A stretch of DNA of 64,000 nucleotides from Sycobia sp. Sy_11 (GCA_018907035.1 JACCIC010000002.1:2811001-2875000); one strand, 5' to 3'; shown: positions 12,421 to 25,525, numbered from the stretch's first letter. Translations and numbers: made by a program. The notes: a model not told the origin generated them from the letters alone.

Positions 12421-15150
12421 CCTAGCTCTGGCACCTAATTACATTTAAATTACATATACATACTGATATGTGTATAGGATACCGTTCGCGTGCCCCCCCC
12501 CCGCGAGCGGTTGCATATCCTGTTCGTCGAAATTTTCGGTATATCGTAATTGTTGGAATTTCACCGAGAAATCGCGAGTGGCTGACCCGCACTCCATACT
12601 TACGAAATACTTTGGCCCTATGATCGATGGCAGAATTTCGCTCGTCGAGAAAATTGTCCCGATATGGCCGATTAAGCATTTTTAATTTTTAATTTCTTTA
12701 CCGAGCTCAAAAATTGAATTTTCAGTTTTGAAGATTATTACATAATGTGTTATTTAAGTCCATTATTGTAGTAACGCATATTATAGAATAAATTATTAAA
12801 ATTAATTCAGCTGTTCTTCAAATGTAGATATATTAGTTATTAATAATGAAACTCAATAATAAACTATGGAATTAAAAATATGAAGTTATTCTTAAAAACT
12901 TCAAAGAAGTACGTTTACTTGGCTATGTATGTATGCAAAATTTAAGTAATATATATGCTATTCTTATAATATAAGTTAATTCATTAATGTAGTATTTCAT
13001 TTTTTAATCCAAGAAGTATACAATAGAAAAGGACATGATAGATTATTCGCTAGTGGTTATTTACAAGGAGGGCCATCAAATTGGAGTGAAGAATATTGCC
13101 TAGATTGAGAAAAGCAACACGGATTACCTCCATACTGAAACCTACAAAGTTTTAGAATTCAATCTTCTTCCATTTAACGAATTCCTTTATTTGTGCTGAC
13201 AAATATTTTTAATCAATTATGTTTGTGTATGTTTACTAATTAATATTCGTAGCCATTTTGAAATGGGAAAAAATCTTTTTCGAACTACGGAACAGCCGAC
13301 CTGTCGGATATTCATGAGATTTGTCCATTTTACGGTGCATTAGCATACTTACTGAGCAAAAAATTAGCTCGTCGAAGATAAATATTTCGCTCGGCAAGGG
13401 CTGATTGGGAAAAAAAGAAGAAAATTCTCGACTGTTATTCTAGATCGGCAATCCATCCCTAAAAAATTGCATTATTTTAATGGAATAAACTTTGCTGTTT
13501 TCAATCAATGCAGTTCGCGTTCTTATAACGGTTTATTGCCTTGCTGAACCAGTATCGAGAGGAAGCTGCGTGAATTTTAATTCGAGTAACATGAATGATG
13601 TAACAGTGCTGCTGAAGTTGAGTTTGGCTCAAGCTTTTTCTTAATGTGAATATACGTTGCTAAATTTTCGATTTCCTTAAGTATATCAATGATTTCTTAA
13701 ACATTTTACAGAATACTGATTTTCTTCAATTTATTTTTGAAATAGTTCTATTCAAAAATCATAATTAATAGTATTGAAATTTGTTATACTGCTTAAGACT
13801 TGTTATAAATTTCCATACAATTTGAATTTTAAATAAAATCTCTTTCTATTCTTTGAATGTAATTAAATTAAAAAGTCTAAAACTTAGCAATCTCTACTTT
13901 TATGAATCCATCAAATCACGTGTTTACTTTAGAAATGAGCTGGCAAAGAAATATTTTTTAGGAACAGCGATAGCCTAAAAATAAAATATTCACAAAATTT
14001 TCCATATCTGTCCATACACCCTTTCAACAAAAAAGAGCTGCTGCGAGCGGATGAGCAGAGACTACAGAAAACTCGGTCATACAGTGTTACAAAAACAAAA
14101 AAGAGTCAAACTGTACTTAATCAATTTTCAAGGCCCTTTGTAAGACAAATTATACTTTGAATTCTCAATTGAATTCTCAATCCAATTTACAAAGGACCTT
14201 GAGAGCGTCTCAACATCGTTTATCGCGTATCTCAGTTCTTTTTATTTAACTTGAAAAATACATTATAAACATATACGCGCACGTGCCCATACACATACAT
14301 CGAAATAAGTGAGATGGCCGATCTATGAATTGGACGTTGAAGCGTCTTCCTATTAATTTTTCGTGAACATTTTACGATTTAAAAGTTGGCTCTGCTTTAT
14401 TCGTCATCGTATTCTGGATTACATGGAAAAATATAACTGCCTATATCGTGGAAATTTTATTCGTGGCCACTTGTGCAATTTCAGGAATATTGGTTAGAAT
14501 AAAAGTTTTCAATGCAGATGATATCATTTATTGGAAGAAAAGCTTCGTTAATTTTTAATTGCGCGACTTTGCTAAAGAAAAGCTTAATCTGATATCGCTG
14601 CGGATTTAGATTATTTACATCTTGCATATAGGCGACAGATTCCATAGTATGTCGTTTATTACTATCAAATTACTTCTTCATTTGCTGCAACTACTTTCAG
14701 GTATCTGTTAATTGTATAATTTATAGATAATTTTTAACCAATTTTTACAAAATCTTATGACACATTAAATGGACATTTTTATAATTATTAATATAACTGA
14801 AAATTTATATATACATATAGATGTCGAAGTATGTATTATTTATTATTACTATTTTTTGTGAAGAGGTTCGCAATGATTTCAGTTATGGAATTGGAAATTA
14901 ATAATACCAAACTACAGTTGGTACTTCTAAAACTTAAGAATAATAAACCAATATGTATGTTTGAAATTAATATAATGGAGGCAGAAAGAAATAAATAGTA
15001 GTTTTTGAGACTAACCGGTTAAAGCTTGCAGATAATACTATTATGTCCATGACATAGTTTTATTCGAATGAAATTAGACACAATAGAACCGAAACCGTGG
15101 CCGAAACTTTTTAGTTGCTGTATTATTAAAACGATATTAACAGAATTCCG
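12421..15150. other. AT-rich noncoding stretch
   Basis: No gene was recognised. A small GC-richer patch at 12480-12665 gives overlapping ORFs on both strands without protein-like features. A hairpin at 14128-14202 is listed separately. Confidence 0.5.
14128..14202. repeat. Hairpin with 16-bp stem
   Basis: TCAAGGCCCTTTGTAA (14128-14143) faces TTACAAAGGACCTTGA (14187-14202), complementary at 15 of 16 positions, across a 43-base loop. The loop contains a tandem 12-bp repeat, TTGAATTCTCAA. It could be a small inverted-repeat element or a folded RNA; no family was recognised. Confidence 0.6.
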
Positions 15151-15169
15151 GCAGAGCGAGAGGAGAGAA

Positions 15170-15830
15170 AGGACCGAACTCTGGAGTGTCATCTCACCTG
15201 AGAACCCGTTCGCTTTCATAAGTATCGGATGCACGGCTGGCGCGCAGAAACTTTTCGCGGGCGAAAAGTCCCGGGCGCCGTCGGCCAATCATACCGTCCT
15301 CGGTCGGGGTGGAGTTGGAGTTGGGGCGGGGCGGGGGGGGGGGGGGTAGGTAAAGCTTCAGAGGAGGAGAAGCGATCGATGCCGGCACGTCGCTCGGTTC
15401 GCTTACTCTCTTACTCTTCCCCCCCTTCTCTCTCCCTCTCGCCTTTTCTCTTCGCGGTACTAGTTCGACTAAACTGGAAACTCAAAGGTGTTTGTTTGCT
15501 GCCTCACCCCGCTGCGTGCCCCGATGGCATTGCCCTCGTTTATCACCACTTGTGGATCCAGGCCTGACCTGGACTACTACTGGCTACTGGCTTCGGCGCC
15601 CAGACCCTTTTTACTCTATCCTACCGGCAACTTCGCGAAGTTACGTCTCGGGACGATCGCGCTACTTTATCCCACGGGTGTGATTATAATCAGTGTTTGC
15701 GTAGGATGCACTTTTTCAATTGGCCGTTTTCTGTGCGGGGGGGGGGCTCCTAACTTTTTATCCCGAAGCTCGTTGCAAAGCACGAAATTTTCCTGTTTTC
15801 AGAGACGAACTCCACAAAAGATATAAATAG
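15170..15830. other. GC/CpG-rich block
   Basis: GC-rich segment with a long G run (15328-15345), CT-rich tracts and homopolymer G at 15736-15745. Overlapping open frames on both strands (for example 15229-15567 and 15488-15826) look composition-driven; no domain or splice-bounded exon stands out. Confidence 0.45.
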
Positions 15831-18826
15831 ATGAGTGAATATTATTTATGCATACCAACAGAGAAATTCCGCTTGCAGGAAATAATTAGTATATAGAATT
15901 ATGCAAATATAAAGCGAAATTGTTTATAGACTCATACACAAAGTGTATACAATATCTTTGATCAACTACATTGTGCGTAAATTAAATTTCACGAAGTTTG
16001 AATATTATGTGAAGATAACTTTAGACACAAACATTTTCTTTAATGAAGGAATTTCATATAGAGTCGATCATGAATGATCTTAGGTATTGGGGTATAAGAT
16101 ATTAGGATCATTAGTATCCCTTAAATTTCAAGAATTCAAATTATATCAAGTTCAGTTTGAGATATGCTAATTTTAAATTTGGGCATATGGGGCGTCTGCA
16201 CAAGGAATAATCCGAAATACGTTAAACTCAGACGTATTTTAGCTGAAGCATACAATGCTAAATAAAAAAGTTCTTAGTAATCACTAAGAGAAGTATTCAG
16301 AAGTCTAAATGATTTCTTTCTTTTCATTTCAAATACATCTCACAAGGAGAGATTCCGACATAGAGGTCACGGATTTGGTCCAAATTAAGTAATAACTCTG
16401 CTAATATTCAAAATAAGTCCTGCAAAGTGACAAGCTTAAATGCTTTCCTATTTTGAAGATATGATACATTTTTATCTGCAATTAATAATAATAAAACCTC
16501 TAGTTTTAGAGCTAGTTTAAAAAAAAGTTAAGAAATAATTTAAGGTAAAAAATTCTAATCAATATATGTTCGTAAATATATAGTTTCTTAGTTTTTCTCA
16601 ATTGTAGTTATCCCAATTATAAATATGTTAGCTAGATAATCACTCATTCATACGTATAAAATTAGCTACACTTCAATTGACAATACTTACCAAACTACAC
16701 AGTTGAGAACATCAGTTCATTAGAATTTTTTCTCTTAAGATTATATTCTTAATTTGGTATCCAATGCTAAGAACAGTTAAAAAATTAAAAACAATTAAAA
16801 ATTAAAAAATCCTTTGACTAATTCAAAGAGACAGTAATTATTTTAAATATATGAACGTATAAATCTTAAACATAGAAGAGTCTAAAAGTTCTGAAACTCT
16901 GAGCTAATTTTGAGTGATCCAAGATATGTCGCCCAATTTGGCCCAAATCGGTCCTTGTCAATGTACAATACTCTTTTCCAATCTCAGACAGTTCAAGTTC
17001 GACGTTCTCACTTTCCAATTCACATTTGTATAGACCCAATTATTGGAGCGTCACAAATCCTGTACATACGGAGATACCTTACGTCTAAAGCTTCCATGTG
17101 TAAATCAAGATGAATTCGTAATACTTTGCAATATCAATAAACCGCCTGGGATACGAGGAGTTTTGAAATCATCGATTACTTATGACTTATCGAAATCGTA
17201 ATTTTGTGTGATACTGATGCACTCATAGGTGAGTTATCTTCTTTATGAGTACATATACTCAAGATAAGTTCATAAATCCAGCGAACTTCTCTTCAATTTT
17301 GATATTAATATCATTATTATTAATTCAATTACTATATTTTCTATGAATATTTTTATGTGGATGGCATAGATTTCGTTTAATTTATCTTTATAATCTTATA
17401 TGCTTGAATATTTTATGTGCATTACCTTCAATTCTTCGTCAATATCATCCAGTTTTGTTTGGTGTATAATTTTATAAAACTAGTGATTAAGATAGATCAC
17501 CAATTAATGGTTTCATTTATCTTGAGTTGTTTTATTTTTATTTGTCGCTTAAAAAATCTTAATAATTTTAATAATTAATATTAATTGTATAAAAACTGGG
17601 TGAGTAGGTTTATCTATTTTAGTATTATTAGGATTTTGTATAATAATTTATGTTGAATGCTCGTTAATGTTAGAAAAGTGTAATTCATTAACACACTCAG
17701 TTTGTATTTCTGGAAACCATCTTCGCTTGACATTTTAACTGTTTCGAAATAGCGAGGATTGTGAATTTCAACTACAATTCTCAGCTAAATTACCTTTTAA
17801 TTTACATTGATAACAAATAATTGTAATATATTTAATACCTTACTATTAATAACTAAAGTTAATTTTAAAGATTTCTGTAATGAGTTGCATTAGCAAGGCT
17901 GTTTTCTAAAACTGACTGAAATTAGCTACATAATTAAATTCTTTATATATTTTATAAAAGTAGTTTGAAAACACTTGATTAGAATTGTATTATAAATTGT
18001 ATTATAAATTTGCGTTAAAAAAATGAAAAGGATTGCTTTTCATATTACAGTTCAGAAGAATTTCATATCAATTAATCGAACTCATTTTTATTGAATTAAA
18101 GTATGAGCTCTACATAATATTTATACATTATTGAAATTTATTACACAAAACATTCCAGTCAACTACATTGATTCCAATATAAGTTTAAATTAGCCAAGTG
18201 AAGATGATAATCTGGAAAAGTAGACGAATACCATCTTCGCTTCTCTCGTGCTTGGACAATCGAAACTGTTATCGGAGACAATGGGGGCAAGGAAGCGATA
18301 AGAATAGAGTGCCAAAGGATATCAAGTAGGAAAATGAAAGTAGTTCCTGTGCTATATTATTAACATGAAATAATAAATCTGAGAAAAGTAGTTCCAAATC
18401 ATGTTTTATTTATTTACTTTTATAAAATATTCAAACCGTTTGAAATTTTCAGGAAGACTTGTATGTATAGTACAGTTGATCATGAATTACGTTACAAGTG
18501 TTTAAAACGTTTTTTTTAATCTAGTTTTTTAGACTTTCAAAAGTATTCGCAATGACTATACATCGATAACTATTGAACGACACTTTTTCATTCCCAATTG
18601 AAATTTTTTAATAATAAAAAGATTTTTCTATTTCTTTTGCAAAGTAAACATATTAATATTGTTTCGAAACAACGAAATATTGAAAATATTAGAAACAAGT
18701 CTTCTTGAATTAAAATCATGAAAAATATAAAAAAAAATATCCATATGGTAAGAATTGATTCCACCTTTTATAACGGCATAACAAAATTAAAGAAAGTTAG
18801 CGTCAAAAACAGTTAATCCGTCACAA

Positions 18827-18828
<2 letters not shown>
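15831..18828. other. AT-rich noncoding stretch
   Basis: No convincing gene. A 67-codon frame at 16910-17113 has no recognisable feature. Small tandem duplications (a 14-mer near 17989-18010) are present. Confidence 0.5.

Positions 18829-18862
<34 letters not shown>
18829..18862. repeat. (TA)n microsatellite
   Basis: About 34 bases of uninterrupted AT alternation. Confidence 0.95.
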
Positions 18863-18864
<2 letters not shown>

Positions 18865-19192
18865 TTTCTATATTGTAATTCGATCCATAACTTTAATAAT
18901 TTTGATACATGGAAAGTCTGCTGCATGAAGGCTTGAAATCAACCTTAATTTATTTGACTTATTTTAACGGCTACTCGATCGATATTCTAATTTATTCGGC
19001 TAATTGACTTATGAAATTCAATTTTAACCATTCATGCCATTGCGAGAAAACCTAAAATTATAATGCAAAAAGTTATTTTGCCTGGCCATATAAATTGCAT
19101 AAAGATAGCATAGTAAAGAACAGTAGGATCGGTAATTACCAACCAATTACCATAATATGCATGAGACGAAGTTTCCAACGTTTTTCAAGCGG

Positions 19193-19193
<1 letters not shown>

Positions 19194-19240
<47 letters not shown>
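19194..19240. repeat. (TA)n microsatellite
   Basis: About 47 bases of AT alternation, only 330 bases from the previous tract. Confidence 0.95.
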
Positions 19241-19244
<4 letters not shown>

Positions 19245-19599
19245 AAGGACCGATAAAAACCGACTTTTGCCTAATATTTCTTGCATTGCTCGCATTTCTT
19301 GGTTGCCTTCGAAAGATTTAATGTCAAAATGATTAATTCGATTACGATTGAGAACAAATAGACATAATCTCATGTTTTTTTGATCAAGTTTCATTGGCTT
19401 ATGCGATTAGTGGTATGTAAAACCTGGATCGATAAGAATATTAGCATGGATGTTTCGAAAATTTGAAAAATCGTGAGACTTAAACCTTGTAATACATGCT
19501 GGATTCAATTACTTGAAAAATTTCTGAAGTGAACTGAAAGCTAAAAGCCACTAGTTCCGAAATCGAAAATCCCTTTTTATAATTTCCCAACCGGCCGAT

Positions 19600-20020
19600 C
19601 TCAATTTATGTATACCTTCACCCCCTCCAGCCCGATTTATACGAGCGCGCTTACCAGCAGCCCCAAAGCAGGGCTTACCCGGGGGCAAATGTAAATCGAG
19701 GCATCGTCAGTGGTAAAAAAACCGTGGGATGTGAGGTGGGGGGGGGGAGGGGGATGCAAAATCAAACGCACTCGGTCGCGAATGGTTTCTGATTAGCGCC
19801 CGAGTCCCGTGCGCCGAGAGCGCGCTGCATCGGTGGAAAAAGCGCCCGTGCGCCCGCGCGCGCGCGCGCTGGGTTTATTTCCGCTTCGCGAGCATCGCCC
19901 ACGGCGACGACGGTGCAACCCTTTACCGCCCGATGATAATCGAATATTTGACTTTCGGAGTAGCCGCAGGTCCCCGGCGCTGGTGCGTTCGAAAATTGTC
20001 GAATATGCTTCGGATTGATA
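19600..20020. other. GC/CpG-rich block
   Basis: Dense CpG (notably a GC alternation at 19855-19870) and a G run at 19737-19747. Open frames on both strands (19762-20061 minus, 19809-20018 plus) overlap fully and are probably compositional. Confidence 0.45.
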
Positions 20021-20960
20021 ATTCGTTTATTGCACGTATTTATTATACCATAGATGTTCAATAATAATTGATATTAACTTTGTTGTGCGTTTTACAAAGA
20101 CTGATAAAAGCAAGTGAAGATGTTGGGCGTGTATTTGGATAAAATTTAAATTAAATTATATTAAATTTATAAAGTAATGCAAGAATTATACATATTTAAA
20201 CAACAAATTTTTTGTACAGTCTCCGTTACTCTCTCAAATCTGCTTCATAAATCCCATTGCTATATCACAATCACACAGCCAAGCTTATATTAAATCCATA
20301 TGCATCTACTTTAGCTTCATTAAGTATAACTGTATTACGCATAGGGTCCTGGCTTGATTTTTACGCTTCAGGAAAAATATTCTGTTTTATATTATTTTTA
20401 AACATATAGATAAAGCTCTTAATGCTTATCTATATAATACTTAATACATCTTTTTTTATTGTGGGTAATTATTTTCAGGTTTCGTATCTAAACTGTGAAA
20501 TAGGAGCTTTAAAACCTTGTCTGATAATTAGCGATCTGATATGAAAAATATAGAATTGCTAGTTATCATAGGAAGTTGATAAGTTTTACGACCGGAGCGA
20601 AAACTATTTTTCGATAGAAAATAAGGCAAAGTTGCGAAATTTCTACATGTGTCCGTAAGTCCATAGTTCACGGCCTCGAAACAAATCTTAATCTCGATAC
20701 CTTTTTACATAATTCGAAGATAATTATTTTTTTAACTATATTTTTAGTGCGTTATGTATCTGTATTTTACTAGTGCAATGATTATTTGATATACGCAATG
20801 CTCTCAACTCTAGTGTTGGTCGACAATGTATATTTGCTCGAATCCTAATAGACCATACTCTTTGATAATCTCGTTCGATATAAATTTTTTCTTAATTTTT
20901 CTTATCTCTTATAAAAACTACTGGTTGCAATTAAAACGGAAAATAGACGTATCGTGTCGA
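20021..20960. other. AT-rich noncoding stretch
   Basis: No gene or repeat structure was recognised up to the mariner relic. Confidence 0.5.
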
Positions 20961-20964
20961 ATAA

Positions 20965-21690
20965 ATTGGTATAACCTTTCTTGACGTCCGTGTGAAATTT
21001 GAGCGCCATATCTCCATTAGTGTGTGTTTGTTAGCTGTTTGTTTACGCCGCAAAAAGTTTGTTTGACCATATTGACTGTGGAAAAAAAGTTGATCAACGA
21101 GTTTGCTTGAAATTTTGTCTTTCCAATGGAATTACGGCTACGAAATCGTTAAAAATATTGCAGAAGTGTTTTGTGGAATCTACGTTATCGCGAACGCAAG
21201 TATTTGAGTGGCACAAAACATTCAGTGAAGGTCGTGAAGTCGTCGAAAACTTGCCTCATGCAAGTCGCCCCTCAACCGAAAATCAAGGTGATGCTCATCG
21301 TGATTACCATGGGATGGTTCATCATGAATTTGTTTCACAAGGTCGAACGGTCAATAAGGAGTACTACTTGGCCGTTTTGAGGCGTCAACGTGAAGCAATT
21401 CGTCGGATTTGTGAGTAGACAATTCGTGGTTTTTTCACCACGAGAATGCGCCGGCACATTCCACCATGATTCTGTCTGACTTTTTAGCCAAACGCGAAAT
21501 GAAAGTCATCGCTCAGCCACCGTATTCGCCATATCTGGTTCCCTGTGACTTTTTCCTCTTTCCGAAACTCAAAAATCCGCTTCGGGAAACGCACCATGAG
21601 TCCATAGTCAATATCGCCAGACAAACTTTTTGCGTCGTAAACAAACAGTTTATGCGCGAAGTTAGATGCACCAGTCTTGATCAAATTTGA
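20965..21690 (+). mobile_element. Mariner transposase relic with large internal deletion
   Basis: The N-terminal helix-turn-helix part is readable (from 21059: VDQRVCLKFCLSNGITATKS, then ESTLSRTQVFEWHKTF and GREVVENLPHASRPST). The reading then jumps to the catalytic part (KVML, GMVHHEFVSQGRTVNKEYYL). After a frameshift near 21418 it continues with NSWFFHHENAPAHS (from 21421), QPPYSPYLVPCDFFLFPKLK and HHESI. Roughly the central third of a normal 340-350 residue mariner transposase is missing, including the first catalytic Asp. The second catalytic Asp in the HHDNA motif is Glu here; the third (PCD) remains. There is no ATG at the expected start. Sequence from about 20965 resembles a mariner 5' end and leader, but no matching 3' inverted repeat was found. 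It cannot encode an active enzyme. Confidence 0.88.
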
Positions 21691-21957
21691 TCATATGGTA
21701 CTTTATGTTCGCTGGATAATATACCATTTTCCTTCTTCTTTAGTCTTGCATATGTACTATACTATTTATTAGTGACAGTCGGAAGCTTAATACTTAATAT
21801 ATACGTATAATTCACTTCTTACGTCACTAGTGAGATCAATTCGAAGTTGATATTGTCACCTTACTGTTTTACTCGTATTGCTCCCCTATCCCTTCCAATC
21901 TTTTTCGTTCATTTTATCCTCACAGCTGTAGTTGTCCTGCTGACGCACTTTCTCCCC

Positions 21958-21960
<3 letters not shown>

Positions 21961-21994
<34 letters not shown>
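21961..21994. repeat. (CT)n microsatellite
   Basis: About 34 bases of CT repeat, followed by interrupted CT sequence to 22003. Confidence 0.92.
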
Positions 21995-22002
<8 letters not shown>

Positions 22003-22003
22003 G

Positions 22004-22320
22004 ACGCTACCTCTCCGTTTATTCGTAACGGTGTTTTTTACTCTCGAAAAAGTAGCTCGAGGTGTACAGCGGAGGGCGCCGCGGCCGCGGCGTCGCCTCG
22101 CGTCGCCTATATTAAAATGTCGCTTCGCGGAGCGTAAAGGCCAGATTGATTTCCGTAAATGAGCGCGCGAGCCTGCGTCAAAGGGAGATTTTTTTAATAA
22201 AGCCCCGGGATTTTGCCGTTTTGGCCGGACGATTGCGCGAGTCGCTAATGGGAAATATTGCGAACGACTCTAGAGTTAAGGGGGGGGGGGAGAAAAAGTG
22301 GGTTTATTTTCGGTTATTTT
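22004..22320. other. GC/CpG-rich block
   Basis: CpG-rich core (22070-22140) with AT-containing motifs such as AGATTGATTT and TTTTTTTAATAAA, ending in a G run at 22279-22290. No coding sequence is evident; a regulatory role is a guess. Confidence 0.4.
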
Positions 22321-23090
22321 TTTTTTATCTTCTGTAAAGATTGAACGATGAAGCGATACTTTTAGTAAATGCAAACGAGTGTCGAGCAATCGAATTTTTG
22401 TTTGAGGATTCAAGTGGCTGAGTGTAAAATAAATCCTTACAGTGATATAATTATTGAGGATGCCAGACACGATTCGACCAGGATTTCATATAGGGTAAAG
22501 GAAATATGAATATGTTCATTTTCAATGTAGTTGGAGAGTTGAATACTGATCTGGTCATACAGTTGTCTGGTTAAACGTGAAATGTGGGATATTTTATATT
22601 TTATATTTGCTTTCTCGTTCAGAAAATTCAGTAATAAATAACAGTTGTATAATCGGAAATGTACAATTCACGCAAAGTCTTATATAACGATATTAAAAAT
22701 TTAAACCAGCATTTTTAAATTAAGAATTAGTTAGTTTTAAAAATTAATTAGTTTTCGTTTAAGTACCAAAGAATTGGTCATTTGTCTTGGCCAAGTTTCC
22801 TACCTGAATGTAACGTTAGTTCACATCTGTTTATGATAATTGAAAATACCCATAGGTAGTTATCATTAATTCACCATTACAAATGAATAAAAAAGATACC
22901 TCAATATATTCAATCTATATATGAGCATGAAAAATGCTCAATATTTTTTATTGGAAAGTAAGAAGGCTAATTATATGTATTAAAAGACTACACAATGTTT
23001 AAATTTCAAATTTGGTCAGTTACAGAGAATTAATTAACTAGTCTTACGTAAAAAATTTTTATACGCTACTGTTAAAACTAACCAAAATAA
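22321..23090. other. AT-rich noncoding stretch
   Basis: No gene or structured repeat was recognised before the ORF at 23091. Confidence 0.45.
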
Positions 23091-23381
23091 ATGACCAGAA
23101 ACATTGATTGTATGCACGTTACCTATGATATTGAATCTGAACTTAGATTGACAAAATTAGAAATTCTCCAAGTTCGTAATCGCACTTATCGAAACTTACA
23201 CGCGATTCGAAATTCGAGATTTGAAGGTTACCGCTTTGATAATGGAATAATAACAATCTTTAAATCAGACATTCCTAGATTCAAGCAAACTAGTCTTCAT
23301 GCAATCGCCAAACTCCGAGGTTCTCAAATTTACATCAAAGAAAATAGGCGCTTAGCTATCATTGATGGTTATAGTTATTAA
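23091..23381 (+). CDS. Hypothetical 96-residue protein or gene fragment
   Basis: This ATG-started frame of 96 codons sits in AT-rich DNA, where a frame this long is less expected by chance, and a stop (TAA) directly precedes the ATG. The product is basic, with no signal peptide or membrane segment. It contains two similar segments, LHAIRNSRFEGYRFDNGIITIF (about 37-58; 22 residues, key LHAI...I-T-I) and a second beginning LHAIAKLRGSQIYIKEN (about 70-86), suggesting an internal duplication. The C-terminal RRLAIIDGYSY loosely resembles the start of a FLYWCH zinc finger, but the Trp-Cys-His part is absent because a stop follows. I do not recognise the family. It could be a small gene, one exon of a larger gene, or a transposon remnant. 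Confidence 0.3.
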   Translation: MTRNIDCMHVTYDIESELRLTKLEILQVRNRTYRNLHAIRNSRFEGYRFDNGIITIFKSDIPRFKQTSLHAIAKLRGSQIYIKENRRLAIIDGYSY

Positions 23382-25320
23382 TTCAACCTCATATAAATAC
23401 ATAGAAATGAAAAAAATTATTGTTAAAAACTGAATTAAAATTAAAATACAATGCAAGGTATTAGAAATCACGACAAGTATCAGAAACTATTCTTCAATGT
23501 ATTTTTGCACATTATTTAAATTGTTTCATGCTCTAAAAAAATATTGGATTAAAATTCATCACGTGAATAATAAAAGGTAATTTTTGACCTACTTTTTTGG
23601 ATAAAGTAATTGATTAATTTCAAATTCCAAGAACTGCACACAATGAATATAATCGTATCCCTTAGTGAATATCAAAAACAGAACGGAGGTTCTTTCATAG
23701 TTTTCAAAATTTCAATGACATTATAACGTAAATTTTCGTTATTTTCAGACTCGATTTCAACACGCCTCGGTGGGACTTAGATCGGCGACTTGAAAAGTTC
23801 TAACCATCCAATCGCAAGGAGCTCTGGACTTTTGCTGTTACGGATTTGGGCATCTAATAATAGGTTGATCGAATTGCAGCAATTCCATCGATCCTGGATA
23901 TGAACATTTTCCAATTTTGTTTCCGTGTACCCAGCATGGTTGAACACAAGATAAATCAGCGCGTTAACGAGGAGTTTCAGAGCTGTCCACTGATGTGAAT
24001 TTGCATTGTATATACCATATAATTGTGTACAACATCGATAAAACACCGATTAAAATAAGTATAATCTTGCTTAGTATTCATACTGAAATGTATATTTCAC
24101 GAGCAGTTCCCCTTATGATCTATTATAAGATGACGTCCCAGGTCATGATATCATATTGTTGATTTTATTTCTTACAAAAATTATCAAATAAATACTTTAT
24201 GACATATACTAAATTATTCATTATAATCTGCCTTGAACATTTAGAATAAAAAAAAAATTCGCAAATCTTCGTGCCTTTCCATTTGCACAGCTTATAACAC
24301 TGTTCCGCTCGCAAAGAGATTAAGCCGCCCGCATTAAATTACTTATGTATATACTATTCAATTTCTGAGAAACTTCCCCCTTGCTTTAGTTCAAGTACAT
24401 AAATGTATAATTTATCCTCCTCGATAATTTCTTAACCAGCGAATCTCGCCAGAGACGGTATGGTGAATCCAAAAATTCCCCGTGATAAAAAGGAAATAAT
24501 CGCACTTAACGCGGGGTGGACTGGGGGGGGAGGGTAAGAGCAAATAAAACAGTGGGCGGGGAGTGGTGAAAAAATAAGAAGCGATGTACGTGCCGCAAAA
24601 AAGAGCAGAAGAGCTGAATAAAGCGAAAAGAAAGTACATGGGGGGAGGGGGCAAAGAGGCGGAGCGCGAAAGGAAAAACCGTGGAAAGTCTCTATGGCTG
24701 GATATTTACAGAGGAAAAAAGGGAGGGATTGAAGTGAAGGCAAAAGCTAAAAAAAAATAATAATAACAATAATGAGGAACCACGAAGCAAGCGAGATCAA
24801 CAAACTGAGCGTGCAGAGGGTGAAGGACATGGGCGTGTGATGGCAAAAATAAGTAGCCATAAGCATCGATGAACAAAAAAGTAGTATGGTATAAATAGGG
24901 CTGAAATATTAAACGGAGGATGAGAGGCATCATCGCTCCGCTGATTGAGGTGAAAAACGAAGAAAAGCCAAATGAGGCTCGCGTGAAATACAGAAAAATG
25001 TAGTTTGCCGTAAGAGTGGAGAAGGCAGATAAATCGATACCAATAATATAATTAAAAATGTGGAAAGATTGAAATAATTCGTCAGCAATCTATGTTTGCA
25101 AAAAGGTGTCAAATACAAAAGTCTTTTTGAGGATTTAACCTTGATCAGGAGCGTACAGGTTATGTCTCAATGTCACATTGAAATGTTCAAATTGGGAATA
25201 GATATCGTTGCCATTCAATTTGCATAAGCTAGGAATTTTGAGACGACATTTCTAAAGTGACCGTAGTCATATTTTCTCATAAAAATTCATTCTCGATAGA
25301 TTATTTAGTGATATTTAAAT
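23382..25320. other. Noncoding stretch, with a purine-rich section
   Basis: AT-rich to about 24400. From about 24440 to 25000 the plus strand becomes strongly purine-rich (A/G runs, G tracts at 24515-24535 and 24640-24650). Minus-strand ORFs there are Ser/Pro/Phe-rich low-complexity shadows. An 89-codon minus frame at 23777-24046 has no recognised similarity. Confidence 0.45.
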
Positions 25321-25525
25321 TATTTTAAATCATCCTATACGACCTTTTGCCCATTGAGTTCAATGAACTTTTTATAGAATCGTCATAAAATTCTCGCCAA
25401 AGTTCGAACTGGCAAATGAATAACAATAATGGTTTTAAAAACGTTTGCTCAATCGCATTGGCCATCTTCCATATAACGGCAGGAGCACTCAGCATATTGG
25501 AATCAACAATACATTTGTTCACTGA
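25321..25525 (-). mobile_element. Probable mariner transposase C-terminal relic
   Basis: Read on the minus strand with one frameshift, the segment gives SAPAVIWKMANAIEQTF, then EFYDDSIKKFIELNGQKVV, followed by a stop. The positions of A-x-x-QxF, the EF(F/Y)xxxI(x)K motif and the terminal KVV correspond to the last ~60 residues of mellifera-type mariner transposases. The catalytic third Asp expected after the AP motif is not present. The rest of the element was not found. Similarity was judged by eye and is much weaker than for the other relics. Confidence 0.5.

Noticed and set aside
23091..23381. FLYWCH zinc-finger assignment for the 96-codon ORF
   Set aside because: Only a loose match to the first strand; the Trp/Cys/His metal-binding part is absent.
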